From contig CADCSX010000006.1 in NCBI GenBank assembly GCA_902805475.1, forward strand, positions 3,100,001 through 3,164,000: DNA of 64,000 nucleotides, given 5' to 3'. The notes beneath the pieces were generated by a model. That model made no database searches. It was not told where the DNA came from and saw only the letters and a list, made by a program, of their open reading frames with translations. Shown here one piece after another: positions 1-10,133 of the stretch. Numbering within the stretch: the first letter of the stretch is position 1; each line of letters starts with the position of its first letter. The position numbers and the translations under genes are program-made. This DNA is from Entonaema liquescens (taxonomy: Eukaryota > Ascomycota > Sordariomycetes > Xylariales > Xylariaceae).

Positions 1-534
1 TAGGTTACATACGAACATATGTGAAAATGTCGTATATATGTCGGCGATGCCCCTTTAATTATTTAAATGGCGAGACGCTCGCCTGGATATCGACCCAGAC
101 CGTACCGTCCGAAGCGGTATGCTGTTCCGGGACATGCCGTTAAAGACTGGCTCAACCCGGAGCTCCGCGGACACAACAACCCGAGCAACTTGCGACGACC
201 ACCGGCCGCTCGGTATATGCAGCAGTGACCCTTACCGAGCTTGCGCACGATCGTGGGGTCCTTGGGGTCCTTCTAACCGACCCCGCTCATAGGATATGCC
301 TCGTGTTCGTTAATGATGGCGCAGCCTTATGGTTTGGCGATCTTTACGAAAAGGCCTGCTCTTTTGTGAGTATGCTAATTGCACGCGTAACAAAAATCGC
401 ACTATTTCATGTAGCTCATTCACAAGCTTCTTCCTACTAATCGACCGGGACCCAGATCCCGTAGCTACCATTACCACTACCACCCCAGTCTATCTTCTTT
501 TCTACCACATAGACATATAGACATGCAGATACGT

Positions 535-574
535 AGACACACAGACACACAGACACACAGACACACAGACACAC
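535..574. repeat. Octanucleotide microsatellite, five units
   Basis: Five perfect copies of AGACACAC in a row, followed by a decaying ACACAT tail. Confidence 0.95.
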
Positions 575-713
575 ATACACATACCTACGTGGTGTATACA
601 TTCAAGATACCTCCTCACTACCCAAGAGCTGGGCATTTCTATATCGATATTAGCCAACTGCACGAACCTGACTCGCGACACCATGCGTACATAGATATAC
701 TTAGACACAATAT

Positions 714-768
714 ACATGGACATGGACATATATGGACATGGATAAACATGGATAGACATAGACATAGG
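714..768. repeat. Imperfect GACATG/GACATA repeat
   Basis: Degenerate hexamer repeat with units such as ACATGG, ACATAT and GATAGACATA, running into a GACATA pair. Confidence 0.7.
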
Positions 769-1136
769 TTTTGTCGTGTGTACAACCGGTACCGAAGGTA
801 GATATACCCACACCCTCCACCTGGGCAGTACAATATACGCACGACAAGACAGACAAGGATGCGATTTTCCTCCTTCGCTCCTCTTCCTCCTCACGTCTCC
901 TCACATGTGCGTCCGTGTGGTACTCTTACCAGTCTACTAGACTAAGGTACCAGTTTTTACCCCGCGCTGTGGGCTGTTACCTCTTATGCGTGTAGACCTT
1001 GCCTATAGAGAAAGATTACATATGTCACCGTGATTAGTGATGACGAAATCCTGTTTTTTTCACGTTACGATCTTCGAGGGATCGGCGCTCACCAGTTCGA
1101 CCCATCCTGCGAGACCCGGGGACGAAAGATAAAACT

Positions 1137-1173
1137 GAACAAGACGAGACAAGACAAGACACGAACAAGACAC
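1137..1173. repeat. ACAAG pentamer repeat, first copy
   Basis: Imperfect run of ACAAG and ACGAG pentamers. The same unit returns about 300 bp downstream. Confidence 0.85.
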
Positions 1174-1463
1174 CCCTAATTTTCTTATGTATGTTCGTAT
1201 GTACGTACTATGTGTAATGTAGACGGCGCATAGTAGATTATGTATGTGCTCTCCCGATCGAGTCCCTGCAGATGTAAAAGAAAGAGAAAGAAGCAGTAGG
1301 CAACGGTAATAGAAAAGAATTGAAAATGAAAAATAAACGAGGGGAATAACGCTCGAATATGCAACTATTCGGAACGTCTCTACCTTACGATGACCTCTGC
1401 CTTTCTCACCAATGCACCTCAACCGTGGCATAATCCACAAGGTGGCATCAATGGCGTGGTGTA

Positions 1464-1502
1464 AACAAAACAAGACAAGACAAGACAGGACAAGACAAGA
1501 CG
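1464..1502. repeat. ACAAG pentamer repeat, second copy
   Basis: Run of ACAAG pentamers with one ACAGG variant, same unit as the tract at 1137. Confidence 0.9.
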
Positions 1503-1589
1503 TGTTATCTAGGATTTCTGCCGCGGGATGCGAATGTTGGGAATCGCCATAGTTCCGACCAGCCAGAATTACAGATTCCCATGTCCGGG

Positions 1590-1637
1590 GTGGATAGATG
1601 GGATGGATGGGATGGATGGGATGGATGGATGGATGGG
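1590..1637. repeat. GGATGGGAT/GGAT repeat
   Basis: GATGGGATG units pass into plain GGAT tetramers. A C/T-rich CCCTCAT repeat follows at about 1730-1760. Confidence 0.9.
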
Positions 1638-1914
1638 AGGAGAGAGAGCGGGTGCGAGATTCAACAGAATGCCATGTCTCGCATTCTGGACTTTTCCTAC
1701 TTTCCCGCTTCTCGCGTGGCTTTTCCCATCCCCCATCCCTCATCCCTCATCCCTCATTCTATCTATCTAATCCCTCCTTCTTTCTTTTGTTTTATCAATT
1801 TCTTCCCTGTATTTCCCACCTCTCATCTCTTCACGTGCGACCAAAGGAACCAAGGCAAGGCAACCGTCGTACGCAACACCTACCGGCAGTAGTAGTACCG
1901 AAGCCCACATGCGG

Positions 1915-1952
1915 TACATACCATACCATACCATGCCATGCCATGCCATACC
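1915..1952. repeat. CCATA/CCATG pentamer repeat
   Basis: Seven or so pentamers, CCATA units switching to CCATG units and back, that is, a repeat with internal A/G transition variants. Confidence 0.9.
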
Positions 1953-1984
1953 ACAGCTTATTCCATATATACCCATACTTACAG

Positions 1985-2012
1985 GTACCTATACCTATAC
2001 CTATACCCATAC
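1985..2012. repeat. CTATAC hexamer repeat
   Basis: ACCTAT/ACCCAT hexamers, three to four copies. Confidence 0.85.
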
Positions 2013-3004
2013 GTAGGAGGCTGCAACGCTGCCAGCGCTGCGAAATCTGGGGGACCACGTATCGTGTAACCCACGCGCACGTCGCGCCCCCCAGCCAAAA
2101 AATAAAACAAAAACCAAAAAGCTCCTTGATATCTAACGTAGCTATCAATCATATCACGGCAAGCTCCCCCTTCCCCCTCCCTCTCCTACCATTTAGTCTA
2201 GCCTAGGCCCAAGGACCTTTTTTTCCTTACCCGGCGATCGAGATCTGTACGAGCCTCCTCCAGGGTCCCTGTCTTACTGTCCGACGTCGTGACACTACTA
2301 TCTCCTTTCCTAGGCTCGTGGGCCGTTACGCACGCTTAGGTCAAACATACCGGAAGGCAAAAAAGAAGAAGATATGGAATGTATGCATGTATCTCCCTAC
2401 GTTTACCTAGGTAGGTACCCCGCCTAGACATTAGATCAAGGGTCAGATACTTCCCATAGATACCTGTTGCAGAATAGATACAGAAACAACATCTCGTAAC
2501 GCTGCAGCGGCGAACATCTGAACTATACTTTTAGCCAGAGTCAATGTATACCATACGAAGCGGCGACGGACCCGGAGCCGGCTCCATGCCCTAGCATAGG
2601 CGAGGAGATACGTAAAGATAGAGTTGCGCAAGCGAGGCGGGGAAATCCCCTTCAAAAGTCAGATTTCAGATTTCAGACGGCGCGCGGCCTTGAAGAATTT
2701 AAAGTTTCTAAAAAGAACGAGTGCTTGTAAGAAAGTACACACACCACATTGCATGATGAAGAAGTTAACTACCAAGACTAAAGCCGATTTGGCTTCCTTC
2801 CGTACTTTAGTATACGATAGCCCGCCCTTCCAAGAACGCCATTACCATGCAACCGACCCCATGCCATGAAAAAAAAGCCCCAACGAGTGACCCCACCGTC
2901 CCTTAAGACGCCATGCCCTGCTTACATTTATCTGCGTACGTACGTTGTTGTACAGAAAACCCTTACTTTGTGCGATCCTATAGCAGCGCAGAACTTCGTC
3001 CGCC

Positions 3005-4949
3005 CTATTTCTTAGCGGGTAGCGCCGGTGGTCCCATCTTGCCAGCACCGGTATCGACCTTTTTATTAGGGTGCTCTGGGACCTTGAAGCCACCGTTAGC
3101 ACTACTGGTAGTCCCGCCTCCGGCGACTTGGGTAAAGGTGCCGCCCTTGAACCAGCGATCTTCTTCCGCCTTTCGCTTACGATTAAGCTCAGCTTGGACC
3201 TTGGGATCCACAAGTTCTAGTCCCTGAACTGGTGTGAATGCTAGAGACGAGGCTGTTCCAGCACCTCCTCCGATAGTGGATCCTACCCCTGAAGTCCGTA
3301 GACCCTTACCGCGGAGATCGATGTTGCCACCTGATTGGCCAAAGCCGCGCAATGACGAAGCTGAGCCGCCAATAGGCGTAGCTCCTCCCCAGCCTTTATG
3401 CTTTTGACTAAGCTTCGCTCGTGTCCGATTATCAATCTGTACTCCGCGAATTCGTCCATCATTAGTCTGGCCAATCATTCCCATGCCCGTAGTAGAATCT
3501 CCAATTCCGTAGTCTGTTTCCTTCTCTTCCTTACCGAACACCATGCGGTTCTGAGCCTTACGAAGTTCGGTCATCGCAGTCGCCTCCTTGGCCTTGCGAG
3601 CCCGTCGCCCACCTCGCTTGCGTGAGGGCTTATCATCCGGAGCTGGTAGGGCTCGTTGACCCTTGTTGGGGGGCGGTTCCGTCAGTTTGTCCAACCTTTC
3701 AAGACATTGGCCCCTAAGCTCTTCGCCATATGATCCATCAGGATTAGTATGGCCGGTGTCCGCGCGTGCAGCCAGGACGAGTTTCGCCGCCACCGCCTTC
3801 ATGGCTTTCTTCTTTAGATCGGTTGGGATGCCACGGATAATTGGTGAATGGTACAAGTAACCTTGCTGTTTTACGCCCACATTGGTGGCGAATGCCGTAT
3901 TGCCTGTCCTTTTAGAGCCCCAAGCAGCAAGGTTGCAGGCGGGCGCACGGGAAAGATTAGTTAAGCCTCCCGCCGTGTTAATGAGTTGCGCAGCAGTTAA
4001 GGATCCAACTAAGGCCGTAAGATTAGGAGCAAAGATGTTCATTCGAGACTGCACGTAGTCCGTAAGTGTTTTCTTAGCCTTGTCCATCTTGATCATCATA
4101 TGACAGGCTTTCAGAATGCGTTCAAGCTCTTCCTGGCTTATTTCGTGGCCTTTCGTCGTAGTAGCTTCGACGGTAACAATCATCAGCGAAGGTCCATCTA
4201 AGACTGACTTGAGCGATTCGCCTAAAGGATTGTCTGCTGAGCCTTGAAGCGCCCTTATACTATCCGAATCCATGGGTCCATTTCCCAAGATGGCCACAAC
4301 CTTAGCATACTCGATCGGGTTCTGAACAAGCGTTTCAAGTTCGGGGAATCGAGCGGAGTAATGATCTCGGATGAACTTGTGGACCTTCATAATCTCGCCA
4401 TCGATCTGAGTGGAGAGAGTATTGGATTCAGTGAGGATCTTATACTCAGGGTTGTCCTCAATGTTACCTATATTGGTGGTATGTGGCGTGAGAGGTTTTG
4501 ATTGGTAGTGGGCGATATCCTATAAAGTCGAAACCAGTCGGTCAGGTCTATAGCTCAAGGCAGGAGATGTAAACATTCCATCACTGTTCGTAGTGTGAAG
4601 TGAGGGGAGTAGAGGGTAGACTAACCTTAAGCAGAGGATCTAATCTGTCCATAACAGTAGTGACCTTGCGGATATCTTTGATACTGCCCAGCTGCATCCT
4701 CTCCACCTTGGCCTTTGTGGCTTCTTCATCTTCCACGGGTTCGGCAGCACCCATACTCACGCCACCCATCTCTTCATCCTCGGCGGGCTCTTCTTCGTCG
4801 CCGTCCAGTACCATTTCGCCATCATCGTGACTTGTTGGAGGACCGATGACTGACCCATCGAGGTCGATACCAGTATCATTTTGTTCCTCCCCATTTTCGG
4901 ACCCTGAGTCCTCGAAGTCCTGCAGCAGCTCCTCCGCTAAAGTCGACAT
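3005..4949 (-). CDS. PRP31: Pre-mRNA-processing factor PRP31 (U4/U6-U5 tri-snRNP)
   Basis: PRP31 binds U4 snRNA together with the 15.5K protein and holds the U4/U6-U5 tri-snRNP together in the nucleus. Two exons fit: 4949-4626 and 4519-3005. The intron has donor GTTAGT and acceptor TATAG and joins in phase 0, giving 612 residues. The first exon codes a very acidic N-terminus with several runs of Asp and Glu. The second holds the NOSIC/Nop region; GYLYHSPIIRGIP is the conserved RNP-binding segment of the family and is followed by a Lys-rich basic stretch (KPSRKRGGRRARKAKE). The C-terminal third is Gly/Ser-rich with the family motif KGGTFTQVAG. Length is slightly above the usual 500-600 residues because of the acidic leader. 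The gene is head-to-head with CLF1, another splicing gene. Identification is firm. Confidence 0.95.
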
Positions 4950-5500
4950 GGCGTCGAATGGTAATCTATCGTCAGACGATAGCGTATCAAGGTAAGGTAA
5001 ACTGTCAACTTAAAATAGACGAATATGCAGTTCAATACATTCGTATGAAGGCTCGGAAGAATCCAGGGAATGCCGATTGTTCTTTGTTGTATGAAAGTGG
5101 GCAAATTCCAATTGCGACAAACTAAATCAAAAAGATGTAGAAGTTGGTCGCAGCCTTCCCGAGCTTTCTTTAGTCGCGACTGTAATTTAATATGGAACCT
5201 TAAGCTTTACGTCCAATCACTTCACTTCTAGAGTGGACTCATCGGTCGGTAAATCCAATTCTTCCGTGGATAGACCAGGGATGTGTATCCACTTTAATAC
5301 TTGAACTGGTCTCGTCGCGTTTGCTATCTCTAATCAGCCTTGCCAACCTCTTGCAACATACAAGTTGCTCTTGGCTTAGAACCAAATTATTCGGTTGGCA
5401 TAGCCATACCACATCAATTTACTCAATCATCCTTCCTTTTTACTCTTTATATCAAATTCTAGACAAATCATTCTACAAATAGCATTCATCAAAAGTCAAG
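4950..5500. promoter_or_regulatory. Shared divergent promoter of PRP31 and CLF1
   Basis: These 551 bp separate the start codons of two genes transcribed away from each other. A pyrimidine-rich stretch and the sequence ATCAAAAGTCAAG lie directly before the CLF1 ATG, typical of fungal leaders. No clear TATA box is seen. Shared regulation is inferred from arrangement only. Confidence 0.6.
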
Positions 5501-7525
5501 ATGGAGTCTTCACGCGGCCCTCCAAGGGTCAAGAATAAGGCCGCCGCGCCTATTCAGATCTCTGCCGAGCAGCTACTACGGGAAGCTGTCGACCGACAGG
5601 AGACGTCTCTGCAAGCACCGACCCAGCGCTTCGGCGACTTAGAAGAGCTCCATGAGTTCCAGGGTCGGAAGCGGAGGGAGTTCGAGAACTTTGTTCGCCG
5701 GAACACGATTAATATGAACAACTGGATGCGCTATGCTGCATGGGAACTTGAGCAAAAGGAATTCAAGCGCGCGCGATCAATTTTCGAGCGAGCCCTCGAT
5801 GTCGACCCGACGTCTGTCGTGCTATGGATTCGATACATCGAAGCTGAAATGAAGAACAGAAATATTAACCATGCGAGGAACCTCCTAGATCGTGCCGTCA
5901 CCATATTACCTAGGGTCGACAAGCTATGGTATAAATATGTCTACATGGAGGAGATGCTAGGAAATATCCCTGGTACGAGACAAGTGTTCGAGAGGTGGAT
6001 GGCCTGGGAACCGGATGAGGCTGCATGGAGTGCGTACATCAAGCTCGAGAAGCGTTACGGCGAATTTCAACGCGCCCGAGATATCTTCGAGCGTTTCACG
6101 ATAGTGCATCCGGAACCCCGCAACTGGATTAAATGGGCCAAGTTCGAAGAAGAGTTTGGGACAAGCGATCTGGTCAGGGAGGTTTTTGGTGCCGCAGTTG
6201 AGGCCTTGGGCGACGAGTTTGTTGATGAGAGACTATTCATTGCTTACGCGAGGTTTGAGACGAAGCTCAAGGAGTATGAGCGAGCTAGAGCTATTTACAA
6301 ATATGCTTTGGATCGTCTTCCACGCTCGAAGTCTATGGGCTTGCATAAGGCATATACGACTTTCGAAAAGCAGTATGGCGACAAGGACGGTGTAGAGGAC
6401 GTAATATTGTCAAAGAGAAGGAGACACTACGAGGATCAAATCAAGGAAACCCCGAAGAATTACGATATATGGTTCGACTACGCTCGATTAGAAGAGACTT
6501 CAGGTGATCTGGATCGAGTAAGAGATGTATACGAACGAGCTGTGGCTCAAATCCCGCCGACGCAAGAAAAGAGGCATTGGCGCCGGTACATTTACTTGTG
6601 GATTTTCTACGCTATCTGGGAAGAAATGGAAGCAAAAGATATCGACCGAGCGCGCCAGATTTACAAGTTGTGTCTCGACCTAATCCCACACAAAAAGTTC
6701 ACATTTGCGAAGGTGTGGCTACTGAGAGCGCAATTTGAGATTCGGCAAGGCCAACTTACAGCCGCACGCAAGACGCTCGGGCAAGCAATCGGCATGTGTC
6801 CAAAGGATAAACTCTTTAAGGGTTATATAGAATTGGAACTGAAACTGTTCGAGTTTGTGCGATGTCGAACCCTCTACGAAAAGCACATCGAGTGGAATCC
6901 AGCCAACTGCCAGACCTGGATTAAGTTCGCCGAACTCGAAAGAGGATTGGACGACCTTGACAGGACAAGAGCCATTTTCGAGCTTGCTATTAACCAGCCC
7001 GTTCTCGATATGCCAGAGTTATTATGGAAGGCATATATAGACTTCGAGGAAGAAGAGGGCGAGTACGACAAGACCCGTGACCTATACGAGAGATTGCTTG
7101 AGAAGACAGATCATGTTAAGGTCTGGATCAGCTACGCGCACTTTGAGATCAATATCCCAGAGGAAGACGAGGAAGAAGCAGGCGAAGAGGAAGAGCGGCC
7201 CGTTAGCGAAGAGGCCAAGGCTAGGGCTCGCAGTGTGTTTGAGCGTGCTCATAAGCGTATGAAGGAGAAGGAGCTCAAGGAGGAGAGGGTTTCCTTGCTC
7301 AATGCCTGGCTATCGTTCGAGCGAACTCATGGATCGGAGGAGGACATCGAGAAGGTGCAGAAGCAAATGCCTAGGAGGACGAAGCGTAGGCGCAGACTGG
7401 AAGACGACACGTTCGAGGAATATATCGACTACGTATTCCCCGCAGACGACGAGCAGAAGCAAGATCTATCAAAGATGCTTGCTATGGCCCAGGCTTGGAA
7501 GCAAGGAGGTGGTGCCGTCAGTTAA
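5501..7525 (+). CDS. CLF1: Pre-mRNA-splicing factor CLF1/SYF3 (crooked neck-like)
   Basis: CLF1 is the HAT-repeat scaffold of the Prp19-associated complex and is needed for spliceosome assembly and activation. The frame is open without introns for 674 residues, the normal length for the family (about 675-700). It opens with the typical basic leader PRVKNKAAAPIQI and then shows a chain of HAT repeats from about residue 50 to 620. Each has the W-x-x-Y/W-A-x-x-E signature, for example NWMRYAAWELEQKEF, LWIRYIEAEMKNRN and TWIKFAELERGLDDL, followed by ARxIFERAL-type helices. The C-terminus is acidic then basic (PRRTKRRRRLEDDTFEEYIDY), as in orthologues. No domain is missing. It shares a 551 bp divergent upstream region with PRP31, so two splicing factors may be co-expressed. 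Confidence 0.97.
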   Translation: MESSRGPPRVKNKAAAPIQISAEQLLREAVDRQETSLQAPTQRFGDLEELHEFQGRKRREFENFVRRNTINMNNWMRYAAWELEQKEFKRARSIFERALDVDPTSVVLWIRYIEAEMKNRNINHARNLLDRAVTILPRVDKLWYKYVYMEEMLGNIPGTRQVFERWMAWEPDEAAWSAYIKLEKRYGEFQRARDIFERFTIVHPEPRNWIKWAKFEEEFGTSDLVREVFGAAVEALGDEFVDERLFIAYARFETKLKEYERARAIYKYALDRLPRSKSMGLHKAYTTFEKQYGDKDGVEDVILSKRRRHYEDQIKETPKNYDIWFDYARLEETSGDLDRVRDVYERAVAQIPPTQEKRHWRRYIYLWIFYAIWEEMEAKDIDRARQIYKLCLDLIPHKKFTFAKVWLLRAQFEIRQGQLTAARKTLGQAIGMCPKDKLFKGYIELELKLFEFVRCRTLYEKHIEWNPANCQTWIKFAELERGLDDLDRTRAIFELAINQPVLDMPELLWKAYIDFEEEEGEYDKTRDLYERLLEKTDHVKVWISYAHFEINIPEEDEEEAGEEEERPVSEEAKARARSVFERAHKRMKEKELKEERVSLLNAWLSFERTHGSEEDIEKVQKQMPRRTKRRRRLEDDTFEEYIDYVFPADDEQKQDLSKMLAMAQAWKQGGGAVS

Positions 7526-10133
7526 TTAAGAAGATCGGGAGCGTATCAGAAAAGCATACCATAGAGATCGGCGGCTCAATACTGTACATAATAGGCTGTT
7601 TTACATATTTAGAGCAAAGTCGGTCTAATACGACCTCTGCGGACTGGTCAAATATCGAATTGCTAGTACGCGGTCCAATCTCTTTGTCTTGGAGATCTTG
7701 CCCACGTTTACTCACCTCCAGGCGCCCCTGACCTATAGAGGCTATAAACTGCACTATTATAGGAGATATCAAAGTACTCAAGAACCCATCCTGTCTCAAG
7801 AAACCCTGCCAAGAATGCTGGTGGGGAGGATAGCCATGCGGCTCAGCTCCCTCCATCTCGCCAAGCCATCTATAGAGCTTGAAGGAACTACATCCCGGCG
7901 TCCTCGTCCTCGTCCTCGTCCTCGACACTCTCAAGATGTAGTTCATACTAGTTAAGCCATAGAGAAAATACTAACTGATTTCTTCTATTTACTCTCTAAC
8001 TCCCGAATGGTACTATACAGCCGAAGACGACAACACAAGCGTAACACAGCGCCGACCAACCTGCATACTACCACACTTACCCTCCTCCCACTCGATAAGC
8101 TACTGACTGTACTTGTACACGTGCGGACCCAAAGTGCCATCCATCGATACCTGCCAGAGGCGCATGACAGGGTAACCCGCCCAGAATTGGGGAACCCGAC
8201 TCCAAATCCAATCCCCAACTTCGGCGCGGCGCGCGTGCGCATCTCTTTCCCCAAGGAGCAGTTCTCCGTTGTTACCCTATGGCCCGCCCACGTTTTTTTT
8301 TCTCGATCCCGAGCACGATCCATCGTGGGATGTATATTGGGGGGGGGAGGCGGTCAGCATAATGATGTCATGGTTTTGCTGGCAGGACCGTACTTAGTAG
8401 ATTTACATGTATGCATGCAATGTAATGTAATGCAAGCTGACTTGTGGCTTGGTTCTAGTGCGGGAAATTGGGGGGGATAGCCCGAAAAGAGGGTATTTAC
8501 CGTGACAGAGGGCCGGTTAGATCCCTAATTTCTTCCGATCCGTACTGCTTCTTTCGATCTTCCCGAGTCGGGTAGACTTAACGAAGGTATACTTTCACAT
8601 TTATATCCTAGGGTAGTAGGAGGTTTCCCTCCAGAAAATAAGTGGTAGAGTCGAGTGGTATTACTGGACTTTTAAGATCGAGTAGTTATATACACATTTC
8701 ACGCATGTACCCATTCTCTCCGGCATGTTCGGCCTTACTTAACGGGTATACGCGTATCGATTCGGGAACTTGAAGGTGTATCCATCCCAATATATGCAGG
8801 TAAAGGACCATGTACACGGGTGCAAGCAGGGGACTACAGTGCAGTCAGATTATAAGAAGACGTAGTCCTCGTGACATCTTCGATACACGGTTGACTAATA
8901 CGCCACACTCAAGCCCAACGGTCCTCATTGGGTGTCAGTTCTATGAAGATCACGCATGTGCAATGCACAAGAAAAAAAATATAGATATAGATGCGTAAAA
9001 GAGCATAACAGCCCTCGGTTCAAATTGTAATAGACTATAAAAGAAGGAATATATAACCCATTTTAAAGGAAAGGGAAAGAAGACTGTCGTGACATCGTCC
9101 AATCAGAAATAGTCTCAAGGTCGTCATCGTCGTCATCGTCGTCATCAAGCTAGTGATAGTATAGCAACCCCTCGGAAATACCCAAGATCTTGAAAACCCG
9201 CAACCCCAATTTCCCCTCTCTTTCTCCTCCTCCTCCTCTCTCCATTTATACACACCGCCCTCCCGGGTACATGTACTCAGTAGTATATATCCTTAGATCC
9301 CGCTCGTGATTCCCAACCATATACTCACTCGACTCTATCGAATCCCCATCCTTATACATCCCACGCCGTACATTAGTCTGGTGCCACTTTTCCCCTTTTC
9401 CACTCTTCGGAACCATCCTTTTCTAGATCCTACCGGGTCCCAATAGAAAACCCTGTAGATCCTGCAATTATCCTCGCGCGCATTCTCATTACGGCCGTTG
9501 ACTGGCTCCGAACGCTCAAATCGAATTTCGTGATGACAAAGACGCAAACCCGTGGCATCCGGCTAGCGAGTGAACGTCCACTGACGGACGTCGCTGTTCC
9601 GCGCTTGTGCTGCAACAGGGTCGATGCTCCAAACGCCTGGGTCCGTTTTCGGTGACGCAGGTAAGAATCAAGTAGTACAGGAACACCCTTGCTGCATTAC
9701 AGCGGGATATATAGGTACATTAATCGTCGCGATGGTGGTGGCGGCGATGGCGCCCATCTGTCACACATTAATCAGGATCAGTGAGATGCTCAAGTTATTT
9801 GTTATAGGTAATAAAATTTCGCGTATCATAAGAGATTCAGAAGAGATAAAAAAGAAAGCAATGCGATGAGCGAGACTTTGTTTCTATCTCAAAAACAGCC
9901 GGGGTTAGTTCAGCAATGACGCGAGGCAAGCAGTTTTCATCTTATATCCCAACGCCTTCTACACACCAGTCTTGTATATTTTTTTTTTCCAAAATCATAA
10001 ATAGCAGTAGATCGTTAAGTCGTAAAGGGGTATACAGCGCAGGTGTTATGCTCTGCAACCCATCATATGTAGTTAGCGGGAAGAGAAGTAGGGTATATGC
10101 AGGACAATGCATAATGCTGGCTTACCCTACCTT
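7526..10133. other. Intergenic, no supported gene
   Basis: A 2.6 kb convergent spacer between CLF1 (+) and the DUF3824 gene (-). Open frames are short and without family resemblance. It contains a CCTCGTCCTCGT repeat near 7900, a G-run at 8339-8347 and a CGTCGTCATC repeat near 9120-9150. Both genes' 3' untranslated regions must lie here. Confidence 0.6.

Larger units (their letters stand above)
1..3004. other. Gene-free, repeat-rich spacer
   Basis: No open frame here resembles a protein; the longer ones are translations of simple repeats and C/T-rich tracts. The stretch holds several unrelated microsatellites between about 0.5 and 2.0 kb, listed separately. From about 2.3 to 3.0 kb the sequence is ordinary and probably contains the 3' untranslated region of PRP31, which ends at the right edge. 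A gene lying mostly outside the left edge cannot be excluded. Confidence 0.6.

Noticed and set aside
502..894. Open frames on both strands over the 0.5-0.9 kb repeats
   Set aside because: They are translations of microsatellites (His/Thr or Val/Cys repeats) with no family character.
1060..1743. 227-residue minus-strand frame
   Set aside because: Composition is dominated by translated simple repeats (HPIHPIHPI, SCLVLSCLVL); no plausible start context or domain.
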